From Clavibacter michiganensis (GTDB taxonomy: Bacteria > Actinomycetota > Actinomycetes > Actinomycetales > Microbacteriaceae): a DNA stretch of 64,000 nucleotides. The DNA is taken from contig NZ_MDJZ01000017.1 in the NCBI RefSeq assembly GCF_002151125.1, positions 1 through 64,000 on the forward strand, read 5' to 3'. Below the pieces are notes generated by a model. The model had not been told where the DNA came from. It did not search any database and saw nothing but the letters and a program-made list of their open reading frames with translations. A program made the translations under genes and the position numbers. Below, in pieces: positions 19,019-29,005 of this stretch; position 1 is the first letter of the stretch; each line of letters begins with the position of its first letter.

Positions 19019-20137
19019 CTACTTGCCGTACGGCGCGACGACGACCTCGACGCGCTGGAACTCCTTGAGGTCGGAGTAGCCGGTGGTGGCCATGGCGCGG
19101 CGCAGCGCGCCGACCAGGTTGGCGCTGCCGTCGGCCGTGGTGGACGGGCCGTAGAGGATCTGCTCGAGCGGCGCGACCTGGTCGACCCGCACGCGGTGGC
19201 CGCGGGGCAGCTCGGAGTGGTGCGCCTCGGCGCCCCAGTGGAAGCCCTGGCCGGGGGCGTCGGTCGCGCGGGCGAGCGTGGAGCCGAGCATGACCGCGTC
19301 GGCGCCGACCGCGATGGCCTTGACGATGTCGCCCGAGCTGCCGAGGCCGCCGTCGGCGATGACGTGCACGTAGCGGCCGCCGGACTCGTCCATGTAGTCG
19401 CGGCGAGCGCCGGCCACGTCGGAGAGCGCGGTGGCCATGGGCGCGTGGATCCCGAGGGTGGAGCGCGTGGTGGACGCCGCTCCCCCGCCGAACCCGACGA
19501 GCACGCCGGCCGCGCCCGTGCGCATGAGGTGCAGGGCCGCCGTGTACGTGGCCGCGCCGCCGACGATGACGGGCACGTCGAGCTCGTAGATGAACTTCTT
19601 GAGGTTGAGGGGCGCGGCCGCCTTCGAGACGTGCTCGGCGGAGACGGTGGTGCCGCGGATGACGAAGAGGTCGACGCCGGCCGCGACCACGGTCTCGTAG
19701 TGGTCGGCCGTGCGCTGGGGGGAGAGGGCAGCCGCGACGACGACGCCGGCCGCGCGGATCTCCGCGATGCGCGCCGTGATGAGCTCGGGCTTGATCGGCT
19801 CGGCGTAGATCTGCTGCATGCGGGCGGTGGCCGACTCGGGCGGCAGCGAGCGGATCTCCTCGAGCAGGCGCTCGGGGTGCTCGTACCGGGTCCAGAGGCC
19901 CTCGAGGTCGAGGACGCCGAGGCCGCCGAGGCGCCCCATCGCGATGGCCGTCGCCGGGGAGACCACGGAGTCCATGGGCGCCGCGAGGAACGGGATCTCG
20001 AACTGGTACGCGTCGATGGACCAGGAGACCGACACGTCCTGCGGGTCGCGCGTGCGCCTCGACGGGACGATGGCGATGTCGTCGAACGCGTACACACGGC
20101 GGGCCCGCTTGGCGCGGCCGATCTCTACATCACTCAC
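19019..20137 (-). CDS. guaB3: GuaB3 family IMP dehydrogenase-related protein
   Basis: A 372-aa TIM-barrel protein of the GuaB3 group, found in actinobacteria beside GuaB. It starts VSDVEIGRAKRARRVYAF, typical of this group. It lacks the two CBS domains of GuaB, and the loop that holds the catalytic Cys in IMPDH (GSICTTR in the guaB product here) reads GGAASTTR, with no Cys. It is therefore unlikely to work as a conventional IMPDH. GTG 20137 is preferred over 20143 because it matches the family start and lies exactly 6 nt after TAGGCT. Role unresolved; some related purine-nucleotide reaction is possible. Confidence 0.93.
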   Translation of the reverse strand: MSDVEIGRAKRARRVYAFDDIAIVPSRRTRDPQDVSVSWSIDAYQFEIPFLAAPMDSVVSPATAIAMGRLGGLGVLDLEGLWTRYEHPERLLEEIRSLPPESATARMQQIYAEPIKPELITARIAEIRAAGVVVAAALSPQRTADHYETVVAAGVDLFVIRGTTVSAEHVSKAAAPLNLKKFIYELDVPVIVGGAATYTAALHLMRTGAAGVLVGFGGGAASTTRSTLGIHAPMATALSDVAGARRDYMDESGGRYVHVIADGGLGSSGDIVKAIAVGADAVMLGSTLARATDAPGQGFHWGAEAHHSELPRGHRVRVDQVAPLEQILYGPSTTADGSANLVGALRRAMATTGYSDLKEFQRVEVVVAPYGK

Positions 20138-21227
20138 CCGCACAGCCTAGCGGCGGGCTCCTGCGCGACCGGCCCCCGCCCGGATCCGGGCGCACCGAGG
20201 AGCCGGCGCGCGCGGCACGCCGCTCGGGCTCCACGCCCGCGTGCAGCAGGAGCGCGCGCACCCGCCCGGCCGCCAGGACGTCCCTCTCGGTCGCGTCGAC
20301 GATGCGCCACCGCCCGCCTGCCCGCAGCCCCGCCGTCGGAACGTGGGCAGCGGCGGACGCGACCGGCCGCTGGCCGGTGATCCGCAGGCCGACCCGCTCC
20401 CCCGGCCAGGCGAGCGCGAGCCGCCCGTGGCCCTGCACGAGCACCCCGACGGCCGGTCGCGGGAGCCCCGTCTCCTCCGCGACGCCGCGGGCGACCGACT
20501 CGGCGGGACCGGCCGCCGCGCCGTCCGCCGCGTCGACCAGTCGCCCTGCGCGCCGGCTCCACGGGCCCGGCCCTCGCAGCTCCCGCTGCGCGTGGAGCTC
20601 CGCGTGGGTCGTGGCTACCGCCCGCCCGGCCGCGAGCGCGGCGTCGAGCGCGACCAGCCCGTGCGCGAACCAGCCCGGCGCAGGGACCGCGGCCGTGCGC
20701 ACGGCGAGCACGGCCGCATCGTGCGACGCCGCGAGCGCCGTCGCCGCGAGCCCCGGGAGGCGCACGCCGTCAGCGGCCAGCACGAGCGCCGAACGCCCGC
20801 CGGAGGGATCCCGCACGATGCGCGTCCCCGCCCGGCGACCCGGAGGCAGACCCGGCACGTCGAGCAGCGTCACCTGCTGCGGCCACGGCGCGAGGCGGGG
20901 CAGGCCGTGGACGGCCGCCGCCGACGGGCCGCCGAGCACGATCGGCGCGACGGAGACCCGGACCAGCGCGCGGATCCGCAGCAGGTGCCGCTCCCGCGCC
21001 GACACCCCCTCCCAGGAGACGCGCTCCACGTGGATCCCCGCCCGCAGCCGCACCAGCTCGCCGCGCGCCTCGGCCCGGGCGACGGCGGCCGCGGCCGCGC
21101 GCTCCTCCGCGCCGACGGGATCCGCCGGGGACGCGGGCGCGCTCCCCGAGAGGATCAGCGCCACCGCGGGTGGCCCGAGCGCCGTCGCCTCGAGGGGATG
21201 GGAGGCGGGCGGCGGGGGCGGTGGCAT
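20130..21227 (-). CDS. AbiEi antitoxin/DUF559-like protein, orphan
   Basis: A 365-aa Ala/Arg/Gly-rich protein. The N-terminal half resembles AbiEi-type winged-helix proteins common in actinobacteria (ARGELVRLRAGIHVE, then GGPSAAAVHGLPRLAPWP). The C-terminal half has the layout of DUF559/Vsr-like endonuclease-fold proteins (ESVARGVAEETGLPRP). No AbiEii toxin partner is adjacent, so it is not a toxin-antitoxin pair here. The frame is open to 21350, but that would run into the guaB terminator; ATG 21227 is used. Its last 8 nt overlap the 5' end of guaB3. Function unknown; family assignment is moderate. Confidence 0.7.
   Translation of the reverse strand: MPPPPPPASHPLEATALGPPAVALILSGSAPASPADPVGAEERAAAAAVARAEARGELVRLRAGIHVERVSWEGVSARERHLLRIRALVRVSVAPIVLGGPSAAAVHGLPRLAPWPQQVTLLDVPGLPPGRRAGTRIVRDPSGGRSALVLAADGVRLPGLAATALAASHDAAVLAVRTAAVPAPGWFAHGLVALDAALAAGRAVATTHAELHAQRELRGPGPWSRRAGRLVDAADGAAAGPAESVARGVAEETGLPRPAVGVLVQGHGRLALAWPGERVGLRITGQRPVASAAAHVPTAGLRAGGRWRIVDATERDVLAAGRVRALLLHAGVEPERRAARAGSSVRPDPGGGRSRRSPPLGCAGE
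20144..20149 (-). promoter_or_regulatory. candidate -10 (TAGGCT) of leaderless guaB3
   Basis: TAGGCT is 6 nt upstream of the GTG at 20137, which is why that start is preferred over the GTG at 20143. Confidence 0.45.
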
Positions 21228-21327
21228 GCGTGCAGTGTCGCGCCCGGGCCGGCTCGGGGATCCGCCCGACCGAGAACCGCCGGACGCGCGTCCGGAGACG
21301 CGCCCTGTGAGGGAGAGCCCGGACGCA

Positions 21328-21360
21328 CGAGGGGCCGGTGCGCACGGCACCGGCCCCTCG
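21328..21360 (-). terminator. guaB terminator
   Basis: A 14-bp perfect stem with a 5-nt loop (cgaggggccggtgc / gcaccggcccctcg) lies 35 nt beyond the guaB stop. Confidence 0.85.
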
Positions 21361-21394
21361 TCGCCACCGCGCGGAGGCCGCGCGGCTCACCGCA

Positions 21395-22966
<1,572 letters not shown>

Positions 22967-23134
22967 TTAACGGCCGCGATCCCGCGCTATTCCCGCCGTA
23001 GCACGCCGCCACGCGGCACAGGCCGGAAACATCCAGGACATAATCAGCACGTACTGTCAACCAACGTCGTCCTGACGGTAGTCGCGGCGCCTGCGCGGAA
23101 CTCACCATCCGCCGGCTCCCCCTATGGAGGTCTA

Positions 23135-24592
23135 GTGATAGCCACTGGTTCGGCCGGAGCACGCGCGCAGCGCTTGTGGGCCCTGATTCTCGCGGTGGCT
23201 TTCGCCTGCACCGCACTTCTCCTCTCGGCCCCGGCGGCCGCCCACGCGGATCCACGCGCGGCGCCCCAGGCCGTCGACCCGGCCGCGGCCGAGCAGTCCC
23301 TGCTCGTGTGGGTCCGGGCGGATGCCGACAAGACCGGCATCGCCGGGGTCACCGTGACGGTCTCGGGCGGCGGCGGCGACGCCACCGGCACGACCGGTCC
23401 GGACGGCAAGGCGGAGGTCGGCCTCAGCGCGCCGGGCTCCTTCACGGTCGAGGTGGACGAGTCGACCATCCCCGAAGGGGCCGGCGTCCCCCGCGCGGGC
23501 TCCAGCCCCCGGGAGATCGACGTGGCGGCGGGGAACAAGAACGTCCCCGCCTTCTTCTTCATCTCCCCGGACGGCGCGGCGGCCGGATCCGCTCCCGCGC
23601 CGAGCGCCAGCACCGGTGCGGGCACGGGAACCTCCACCGGCGGCGAGACCGCCGCGCCGGACACGGAGACGGGCACCGTCACCGCCACGGCGGAGCCCGT
23701 GACCGAGAACAACTTCTGGAAGATCTTCTGGCCCAAGGTGGTGACGGGCCTGATCTTCGGCCTGCTGCTCGCCCTCGCGGCGATCGGCCTCTCCCTCATC
23801 TACGGCACCACGGGGCTCAACAACTTCGCGCACGGCGAGCTGGTCACCTTCGGCGCGCTCATGGCGTACCTCTTCAGCAACGTGCTGGGGCTCAACCCGG
23901 TGCTCGCGATCGTGATCACAGTGGTCCTCGGCGGGGCGTTCGGGTTCGCGCAGGACGCGGCGATCTGGAAGCCGCTGCGGAAGAGGCGCCTCGGGCTCGT
24001 GCCGCTGATGATCGTCACCATCGGCCTGTCGCTCGCGCTGCGCTACCTCTTCCAGTTCATCTTCGGCGCCGACCGCCTGACGCTCCCCAACAGCCCCGCG
24101 CCGTTCCTGGTGGTCGGGCCGGTGAGCCTCAAGTTCACTGACGTCGCCGGCGCGATCGTCTCGATCGTGCTGCTCCTGGCGGTCGCGTACGTGCTGCTGT
24201 ACACGAAGATCGGCAAGGCCACCCGCGCCGTGTCCGACAACCGCTCGCTCGCGGCGGCGTCGGGCATCGACGTGGAGGGCGTGATCCGCGTGGTCTGGAT
24301 CGGCGGCGCCGCGCTGGCGGCCCTGTCCGGCGTCTTCATCGCCTACTACCAGTCGCTGCGCTGGGACACGGGCGCGTCCATCCTGCTGCTCGTCTTCTCC
24401 GCCGTCGTCCTGGGCGGCCTGGGGACGGCGTTCGGCGCGCTCATCGGCTCGATCGTGATCGGCGTCTTCATCAACGTCAGCACCATGGTCCTGCCCGAGA
24501 ACATGAAGTACGTGGCCGCTCTCGTGGTCATGATCGTCATCCTGCTCATCAGGCCCCAGGGCATCCTGGGTCGGAAAGATCGGATCGGTTAG
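23135..24592 (+). CDS. livH: branched-chain amino acid ABC permease LivH with secreted N-terminal domain
   Basis: Inner-membrane permease of a branched-chain amino acid importer, 485 aa rather than the usual 290-310. Residues about 1-45 form a signal peptide (LWALILAVAFACTALLLS, AHA cleavage site). Residues about 55-145 form an Ig/SpaA-like or carboxypeptidase-regulatory-like beta domain (VTVTVSGGGG, GPDGKAEVGLSAPGSFTVEV). A Thr/Ala/Gly linker follows, then eight or so helices from residue 200 with LIYGTTGLNNFAHGELVTFG. GTG 23135 has GGAGG 4 nt upstream. A CATAAT at 23039-23044 is a possible -10. First gene of livHMGF. Confidence 0.92.
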   Translation: MIATGSAGARAQRLWALILAVAFACTALLLSAPAAAHADPRAAPQAVDPAAAEQSLLVWVRADADKTGIAGVTVTVSGGGGDATGTTGPDGKAEVGLSAPGSFTVEVDESTIPEGAGVPRAGSSPREIDVAAGNKNVPAFFFISPDGAAAGSAPAPSASTGAGTGTSTGGETAAPDTETGTVTATAEPVTENNFWKIFWPKVVTGLIFGLLLALAAIGLSLIYGTTGLNNFAHGELVTFGALMAYLFSNVLGLNPVLAIVITVVLGGAFGFAQDAAIWKPLRKRRLGLVPLMIVTIGLSLALRYLFQFIFGADRLTLPNSPAPFLVVGPVSLKFTDVAGAIVSIVLLLAVAYVLLYTKIGKATRAVSDNRSLAAASGIDVEGVIRVVWIGGAALAALSGVFIAYYQSLRWDTGASILLLVFSAVVLGGLGTAFGALIGSIVIGVFINVSTMVLPENMKYVAALVVMIVILLIRPQGILGRKDRIG

Positions 24593-24598
24593 CCGCGC

Positions 24599-25570
24599 AT
24601 GAACTCCAACTTCATCTTCCTGGCGCTCGGCGAGATCTTCTCGCCGACCACCGCGGCGTACGCGCTCGCGACCGTCGGCCTCGTGATCCACTTCGGCTTC
24701 ACGGGCCTGCTCAACTTCGGCCAGGCCGGCTTCATGGCCATCGGCGGCTACGCGTTCGCCATCACGGCGGTCATGTACGACTGGCCCGTCTGGGCGTCGC
24801 TGCTCGCGGCGATCGTCGCGTCCACGGTGTTCGCGCTCATCCTCGGAATACCGACGCTCAGGCTCCGGGCCGACTACCTCAGCATCGTGACCATCGCGGC
24901 CGCGGAGATCATCCGGTTGAGCGTCAAGACGCCCGAGTTCTCGGACGTCACGGGCGGCTCCGAGGGCATCAACGGCGCGGCCATCGGCTTCAACGAGCTG
25001 AACCCGCTGCCCGAGGGCCGCTTCGGCGCGGGCGTGCTCACCTACTCCTCCGACCAGTGGTGGATCCGCATCGTGGGCTGGGGCCTCGTGGGCATCGCGT
25101 GCCTGCTGGTCTTCCTCCTCATGCGCAGCCCCTGGGGCCGCGTGCTGAAGGGCGTGCGCGAGGACGAGGACGCGGTCCGCGCGCTCGGCAAGAACGTCTA
25201 CTCCTACAAGATGCAGGCGCTCGTGCTCGGCGGCGTGTTCGGCGGGCTCGCGGGCGTGGTCTTCATCCTCCCGAGGTCGCTGCAGCCCGACAACTACGGC
25301 ACGCAGCTCACGTTCTTCCTCTACACGATCATGCTGCTGGGAGGCGCTGCCACGATCTTCGGGCCGGTCATCGGCTCGATCATCTTCTGGGTCACGCTGT
25401 CGCTCTCGGACGGCCTGCTCAGCCTCGCGGTCACGAACGACTGGCTGCCCATCTCGAGCACCCAGCAGGGCCCGATCCGCTTCATCATCGTGGGCGTCGC
25501 GCTCATGCTGCTCGTGATCTTCCGACCACAGGGCATCTTCGGGAAGAAGAAGGAGACGCACTTTGCCTGA
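24599..25570 (+). CDS. livM: branched-chain amino acid ABC permease LivM
   Basis: Second membrane subunit of the Liv importer. 323 aa, about ten hydrophobic segments, with the LivM-type FTGLLNFGQAGFMAIGGYAF near residue 35-55, LRADYLSIVTIAAAEIIRL, and the cytoplasmic coupling-loop RVLKGVREDEDAVRALGKNV. It begins 6 nt after livH and its 3' end overlaps livG by 8 nt. No extra domain is present, unlike the LivH partner. Confidence 0.96.
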   Translation: MNSNFIFLALGEIFSPTTAAYALATVGLVIHFGFTGLLNFGQAGFMAIGGYAFAITAVMYDWPVWASLLAAIVASTVFALILGIPTLRLRADYLSIVTIAAAEIIRLSVKTPEFSDVTGGSEGINGAAIGFNELNPLPEGRFGAGVLTYSSDQWWIRIVGWGLVGIACLLVFLLMRSPWGRVLKGVREDEDAVRALGKNVYSYKMQALVLGGVFGGLAGVVFILPRSLQPDNYGTQLTFFLYTIMLLGGAATIFGPVIGSIIFWVTLSLSDGLLSLAVTNDWLPISSTQQGPIRFIIVGVALMLLVIFRPQGIFGKKKETHFA

Positions 25571-26486
25571 CAAGACCCCGGTCTCGGCCATCCTCGACGG
25601 CGATGCCGGTCCGGGCTGCGCCAAGAAGGACCCCATCATCGTCGCGCACGGCGTCAGCCGGCAGTTCGGCGGCCTGAAGGCGGTCGACGTCGACCATCTC
25701 GAGATCCCCCGCGGCTCCATCACGGCCCTCATCGGCCCGAACGGCGCCGGCAAGACCACGTTCTTCAACCTGCTGACCGGCTTCGACAAGCCGAACACCG
25801 GCACGTGGGAGTTCTCGGGCAAGGACCTCGCCGGGATGAGCGCGTTCCGCGTCGCCCGCCTCGGCATGGTGCGCACGTTCCAGCTCACCAAGGCCCTCGG
25901 CGGCATGACGGTGCTGGAGAACATGCGCCTCGGCGCCACCGGCCAGGGCGGCGAGAGCTTCTTCGCCGCGCTGATCCGCCCCCTCTGGAAGAGGAAGGAG
26001 GAGGAGATCACCGACCGCGCGCGCACCCTCCTCAAGAAGTTCAAGCTCGACGCCAAGGAGGAGGACTACGCGGACAGCCTCTCCGGCGGCCAGCGGAAGC
26101 TCCTCGAGATGGCGCGCGCGCTCATGACGAAGCCGGATCTCGTGATGCTCGACGAGCCGATGGCCGGGGTCAACCCGGCGCTGACGCAGTCGCTGCTCCA
26201 CCACATCCTCGACCTCAAGACCGAGGGCATGACCGTGCTGTTCGTCGAGCACGACATGCACATGGTCAACGAGATCGCGGACTGGGTCGTCGTCATGGCC
26301 GAGGGACGCATCGTCGCCGAGGGCCCGCCCTCGACCGTGATGAGCGACCCGGCCGTCATCGACGCCTACCTCGGCGCCCACCACGACACCGACCTCGGCA
26401 CCCTCACGGGCCAGCGCGAGGTGGCGAAGGACATGGAGTCCGACCTCGTCAAGGACGAGATCGAGAAGGAAGCGGCAGACAAGTGA
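25563..26486 (+). CDS. livG: branched-chain amino acid ABC ATPase LivG
   Basis: One of the two ATPases of the Liv importer. The 307-aa protein has Walker A GPNGAGKTT, the LivG-specific VRTFQLTKALGGMTVLENM, the signature LSGGQRKLLEMARALM, Walker B VMLDEPMAGVNP and the H-loop VEHDM. The start is a TTG at 25563, preceded 7 nt upstream by AAGGAG lying inside the livM end, so the genes are translationally coupled. The C-terminus carries a charged tail of about 30 residues beyond the usual end (EVAKDMESDLVKDEIEKEA). Confidence 0.96.
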   Translation: MPDKTPVSAILDGDAGPGCAKKDPIIVAHGVSRQFGGLKAVDVDHLEIPRGSITALIGPNGAGKTTFFNLLTGFDKPNTGTWEFSGKDLAGMSAFRVARLGMVRTFQLTKALGGMTVLENMRLGATGQGGESFFAALIRPLWKRKEEEITDRARTLLKKFKLDAKEEDYADSLSGGQRKLLEMARALMTKPDLVMLDEPMAGVNPALTQSLLHHILDLKTEGMTVLFVEHDMHMVNEIADWVVVMAEGRIVAEGPPSTVMSDPAVIDAYLGAHHDTDLGTLTGQREVAKDMESDLVKDEIEKEAADK

Positions 26487-27241
26487 CGACAGAGCGGGTC
26501 CTCCAGACCACCGACCTCCACGCGGGCTACCTGCCCGGGGTCAACATCCTCAACGGGTGCAACGTCCACGTCGACAAGGGCGAGCTGGTGGGCATCATCG
26601 GCCCGAACGGCGCGGGCAAGTCCACGCTGCTGAAGGCCATCTTCGGGCAGGTGAACATCCGCGGCGGCAGCATCGAGCTGAACGGCCAGGACATCACGGG
26701 GCTCAAGGCCGACAAGCTCGTGTCGCGCGGTGTCGGCATGGTGCCGCAGAACAACAACGTGTTCCCCACGCTCACCATCGACGAGAACCTGCAGATGGGC
26801 GCGTACCAGAAGCCGAAGATGTACAAGGAGCGGCTCGCGTTCGTCACCGACCTGTTCCCGGAGCTCGGCAAGCGGCTCAAGCAACGCGCCGGATCCCTCT
26901 CGGGCGGCGAGCGCCAGATGGTCGCCATGTCGCGCGCGCTCATGATGGATCCGACGGTGCTGCTGCTCGACGAGCCGAGCGCCGGCCTGTCCCCCGTGCG
27001 CCAGGACGAGACGTTCATCAACGTGGCGCAGATCAACCGCGCGGGCGTCTCCGTGATGATCGTGGAGCAGAACGCCCGCCGCGCGCTCCAGATCTGCGAC
27101 CGCGGCTACGTGCTCGACCAGGGCAAGGACGCGTACGAGGGCCGCGGGCGCGAGCTCATGAACGACCCGAAGGTGATCGAGCTGTACCTCGGCACGCTCG
27201 CCGCCGACCAGGAGAAGGCCAAGGCGGCGCCCCAGCCCTGA
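26483..27241 (+). CDS. livF: branched-chain amino acid ABC ATPase LivF
   Basis: Second ATPase of the Liv importer, 252 aa. It shows Walker A GPNGAGKST, the Q-loop VPQNNNVFPTLTIDENLQMG, signature LSGGERQMVAMSRALM, Walker B LLLDEPSAGLSP and VEQNARRAL. The GTG start at 26483 overlaps the livG stop as GTGA. It is the last gene of the plus-strand liv operon. The 305 nt between it and the convergent binding-protein gene hold only two terminators, one for each direction. Confidence 0.96.
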   Translation: MTTERVLQTTDLHAGYLPGVNILNGCNVHVDKGELVGIIGPNGAGKSTLLKAIFGQVNIRGGSIELNGQDITGLKADKLVSRGVGMVPQNNNVFPTLTIDENLQMGAYQKPKMYKERLAFVTDLFPELGKRLKQRAGSLSGGERQMVAMSRALMMDPTVLLLDEPSAGLSPVRQDETFINVAQINRAGVSVMIVEQNARRALQICDRGYVLDQGKDAYEGRGRELMNDPKVIELYLGTLAADQEKAKAAPQP

Positions 27242-27260
27242 TCCCGACCCACGCACGACG

Positions 27261-27292
27261 CGACGCGGCATCCCCTCGGGGGTGCCGCGTCG
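27261..27292 (+). terminator. livHMGF terminator
   Basis: A 14-15 bp stem (cgacgcggcatcccc with one G-T pair) and a very small loop lie 20 nt after the livF stop. Confidence 0.75.
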
Positions 27293-27497
27293 TCGTATGC
27301 GCGGGTCGGGCTCTCGCGGGCGGCGACCGCGCAAGCAGGGCGGACCGGGGCACCGGTCCACCCACCGCGGCAGCGTGGGTGCACGGCCTCCTGACCCGGT
27401 GCCAGCCGCGTCCTCTCTCCGGCAGGCTCGCACGCCCGCTGACCGTCATCCTGCGCCCTGGCGAGCACGCGAGCGGAGCCGCGCCCGCGCACGCCGA

Positions 27498-27525
27498 AGG
27501 GCCCGGTCCATGCGGACCGGGCCCT
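27498..27525 (-). terminator. terminator of the Liv binding-protein gene
   Basis: A perfect 12-bp stem with loop atgc (agggcccggtcc / ggaccgggccct) lies 22 nt past the stop codon at 27547. Confidence 0.85.
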
Positions 27526-27546
27526 CAGCCGTGCGTGGTGCGGGTG

Positions 27547-28827
27547 CTAGTCGAGCTTGCCGTAGACCTGCTCGGAGAAGGTGCGCGTGTTGCCCTCTCC
27601 GTACTTGTAGACGGAGACGTACGCCTCGGTCGGGTCGCCGTTCTCATCGAACGTGATCGGGCCGGAGAGGCCGTCGTAGTCGATGTCGGTGCCGGCCTCG
27701 ATGAGCTCGGCGCAGTCCGCGAACGACTCGCACTTCTCCCCGCCCTCGGAGACCGACTGGAGGTTGTCCTTGATGGTGGCCCCGTCGGTCGCCCCGCCCT
27801 GGAGCGCGGCGAGCGCGAGGAGCACGGTGCCGTCGTACGACTCCGCGGAGTAGCTGAACACCGAGAGCTCGGGGTCCCCGTCGGCCTTCACCATGTCCTG
27901 GAGACGCTGCTGGAAGTCCTCCTTCGCCTCGACGCCGGGGTTCGTGAACTGCGCCCCCGCGATGTCGACGTTGGTGTCGTCCTCGGTGATGACGCCGTAG
28001 TTGCCGTCCGTGCCGTAGAAGTTGTTGAAGTCGAAGCCCTTGGACGCCAGCTGGTCGGCGATGGTCTTGATCTCGTCGAACGAGATCACGACGAGCGCGT
28101 CGGGGTTCGGCGCGAGCACCGAGGTGATGGCGCTGTTGAAGTCCGTCGCGGACGGCTCGAAGACGCTCTCGGCCGCGATGGTGGCGCCGCCCTCCTCGAG
28201 CGTCTTCTTGATGTTCTCCTGGAGGCCCGTGCCGTAGGCGTCGTTCATGTAGAGGATCGAGACGTTGGTCTTGCCGTCCTGGAGGATCTTGGTGCCGAGG
28301 ATGCGGCCCTGGAGCACGTCCGACGGGGCGGTGCGCCAGAAGTAGCCGTCGTCCGCGTAGTCGGTGAAGTCGGGCGAGGTGTTCGCCGGCGACAGCTGCA
28401 CGACGCCGGCCTGCGTGACCTGGTCGATGAAGGTCTTCGAGACGCCGGAGGACGCGGCGCCGACGATGGCGCTGTTCCCGTCCGCGATGAGCGAGGTGGC
28501 CGACTGGCTCGCGATGTCGGTCGTGGTGTCGCCCGAGTCCTTGTCCGTGACGGTGACCTGGATGCCGGCGGCAGCCTCGTTGATGTCCTGCTCCGCGAGG
28601 TGCACGCCCGCGAACTCGGGCGGGCCGAGGACCGCGAGGGAACCCGTCTGCGGCAGGATCGTGCCGATCTTCAGGTCGAGGTCGCCCGACTCGGTGGTGC
28701 CGCCGCTGGTGCCGCCGCCGGAGCAGCCGGCGAGGACGAGGGCGCCGGCCGCCGCGATGGTGATCGCGCTGAGGGCCGTGCGGGCGGGTCGTGAGCGGGA
28801 GGCCGAAGCCCTGCCGAATGCGCTCAT
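27547..28827 (-). CDS. livK: ABC substrate-binding lipoprotein (Liv-type)
   Basis: Periplasmic-binding-protein-like lipoprotein (type I fold, Peripla_BP_6/LivJ-K family), 426 aa. After a short basic N-terminus and hydrophobic stretch, the lipobox LVLAGC near residues 28-33 gives lipid anchoring to the outer face of the membrane; a Ser/Gly/Thr linker follows. The mature part begins DLKIGTILPQTGSLA, the usual first strand of this fold. ATG 28827 is chosen over upstream codons because AAGGAG lies 4 nt before it. It converges on livHMGF and presumably delivers branched-chain amino acids or related ligands to it. It has its own promoter and terminator. Confidence 0.93.
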   Translation of the reverse strand: MSAFGRASASRSRPARTALSAITIAAAGALVLAGCSGGGTSGGTTESGDLDLKIGTILPQTGSLAVLGPPEFAGVHLAEQDINEAAAGIQVTVTDKDSGDTTTDIASQSATSLIADGNSAIVGAASSGVSKTFIDQVTQAGVVQLSPANTSPDFTDYADDGYFWRTAPSDVLQGRILGTKILQDGKTNVSILYMNDAYGTGLQENIKKTLEEGGATIAAESVFEPSATDFNSAITSVLAPNPDALVVISFDEIKTIADQLASKGFDFNNFYGTDGNYGVITEDDTNVDIAGAQFTNPGVEAKEDFQQRLQDMVKADGDPELSVFSYSAESYDGTVLLALAALQGGATDGATIKDNLQSVSEGGEKCESFADCAELIEAGTDIDYDGLSGPITFDENGDPTEAYVSVYKYGEGNTRTFSEQVYGKLD

Positions 28828-28906
28828 GGTGCTCCTTATGGATGTGTGTGGTGATGCTCGGGAATGTGATGCATGAGGCACGCGAATGCGCGCCTCGCCT
28901 GGTGCG

Positions 28907-28935
28907 ACCCTATGGCGCGGATGAGACGGGCACAA
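28907..28935 (-). promoter_or_regulatory. promoter of the Liv binding-protein gene
   Basis: Minus strand: -35 TTGTGC (28930-28935), 17-nt spacer, -10 TAGGGT (28907-28912). The leader would be about 75 nt and ends in a good ribosome-binding site. Confidence 0.5.
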
Positions 28936-28955
28936 TGCATCGGCATTTCCGTCGT

Positions 28956-28976
28956 GTAACGCGACCCGATCGTTAC
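28956..28976. promoter_or_regulatory. inverted repeat GTAACG-N9-CGTTAC, candidate operator
   Basis: A perfect 6-bp dyad with a 9-nt spacer, centred about 33 bp upstream of the -35 box of the binding-protein promoter. Its position suits an activator or repressor site; no regulator gene is adjacent. Confidence 0.45.
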
Positions 28977-29005
28977 CATTCGGAGAAAGCGCGACGGGAT
29001 CCGAA

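Noticed and set aside
20130-21227. A type IV toxin-antitoxin system
   Set aside because: Only an AbiEi-like protein is present; no AbiEii nucleotidyltransferase toxin is adjacent.
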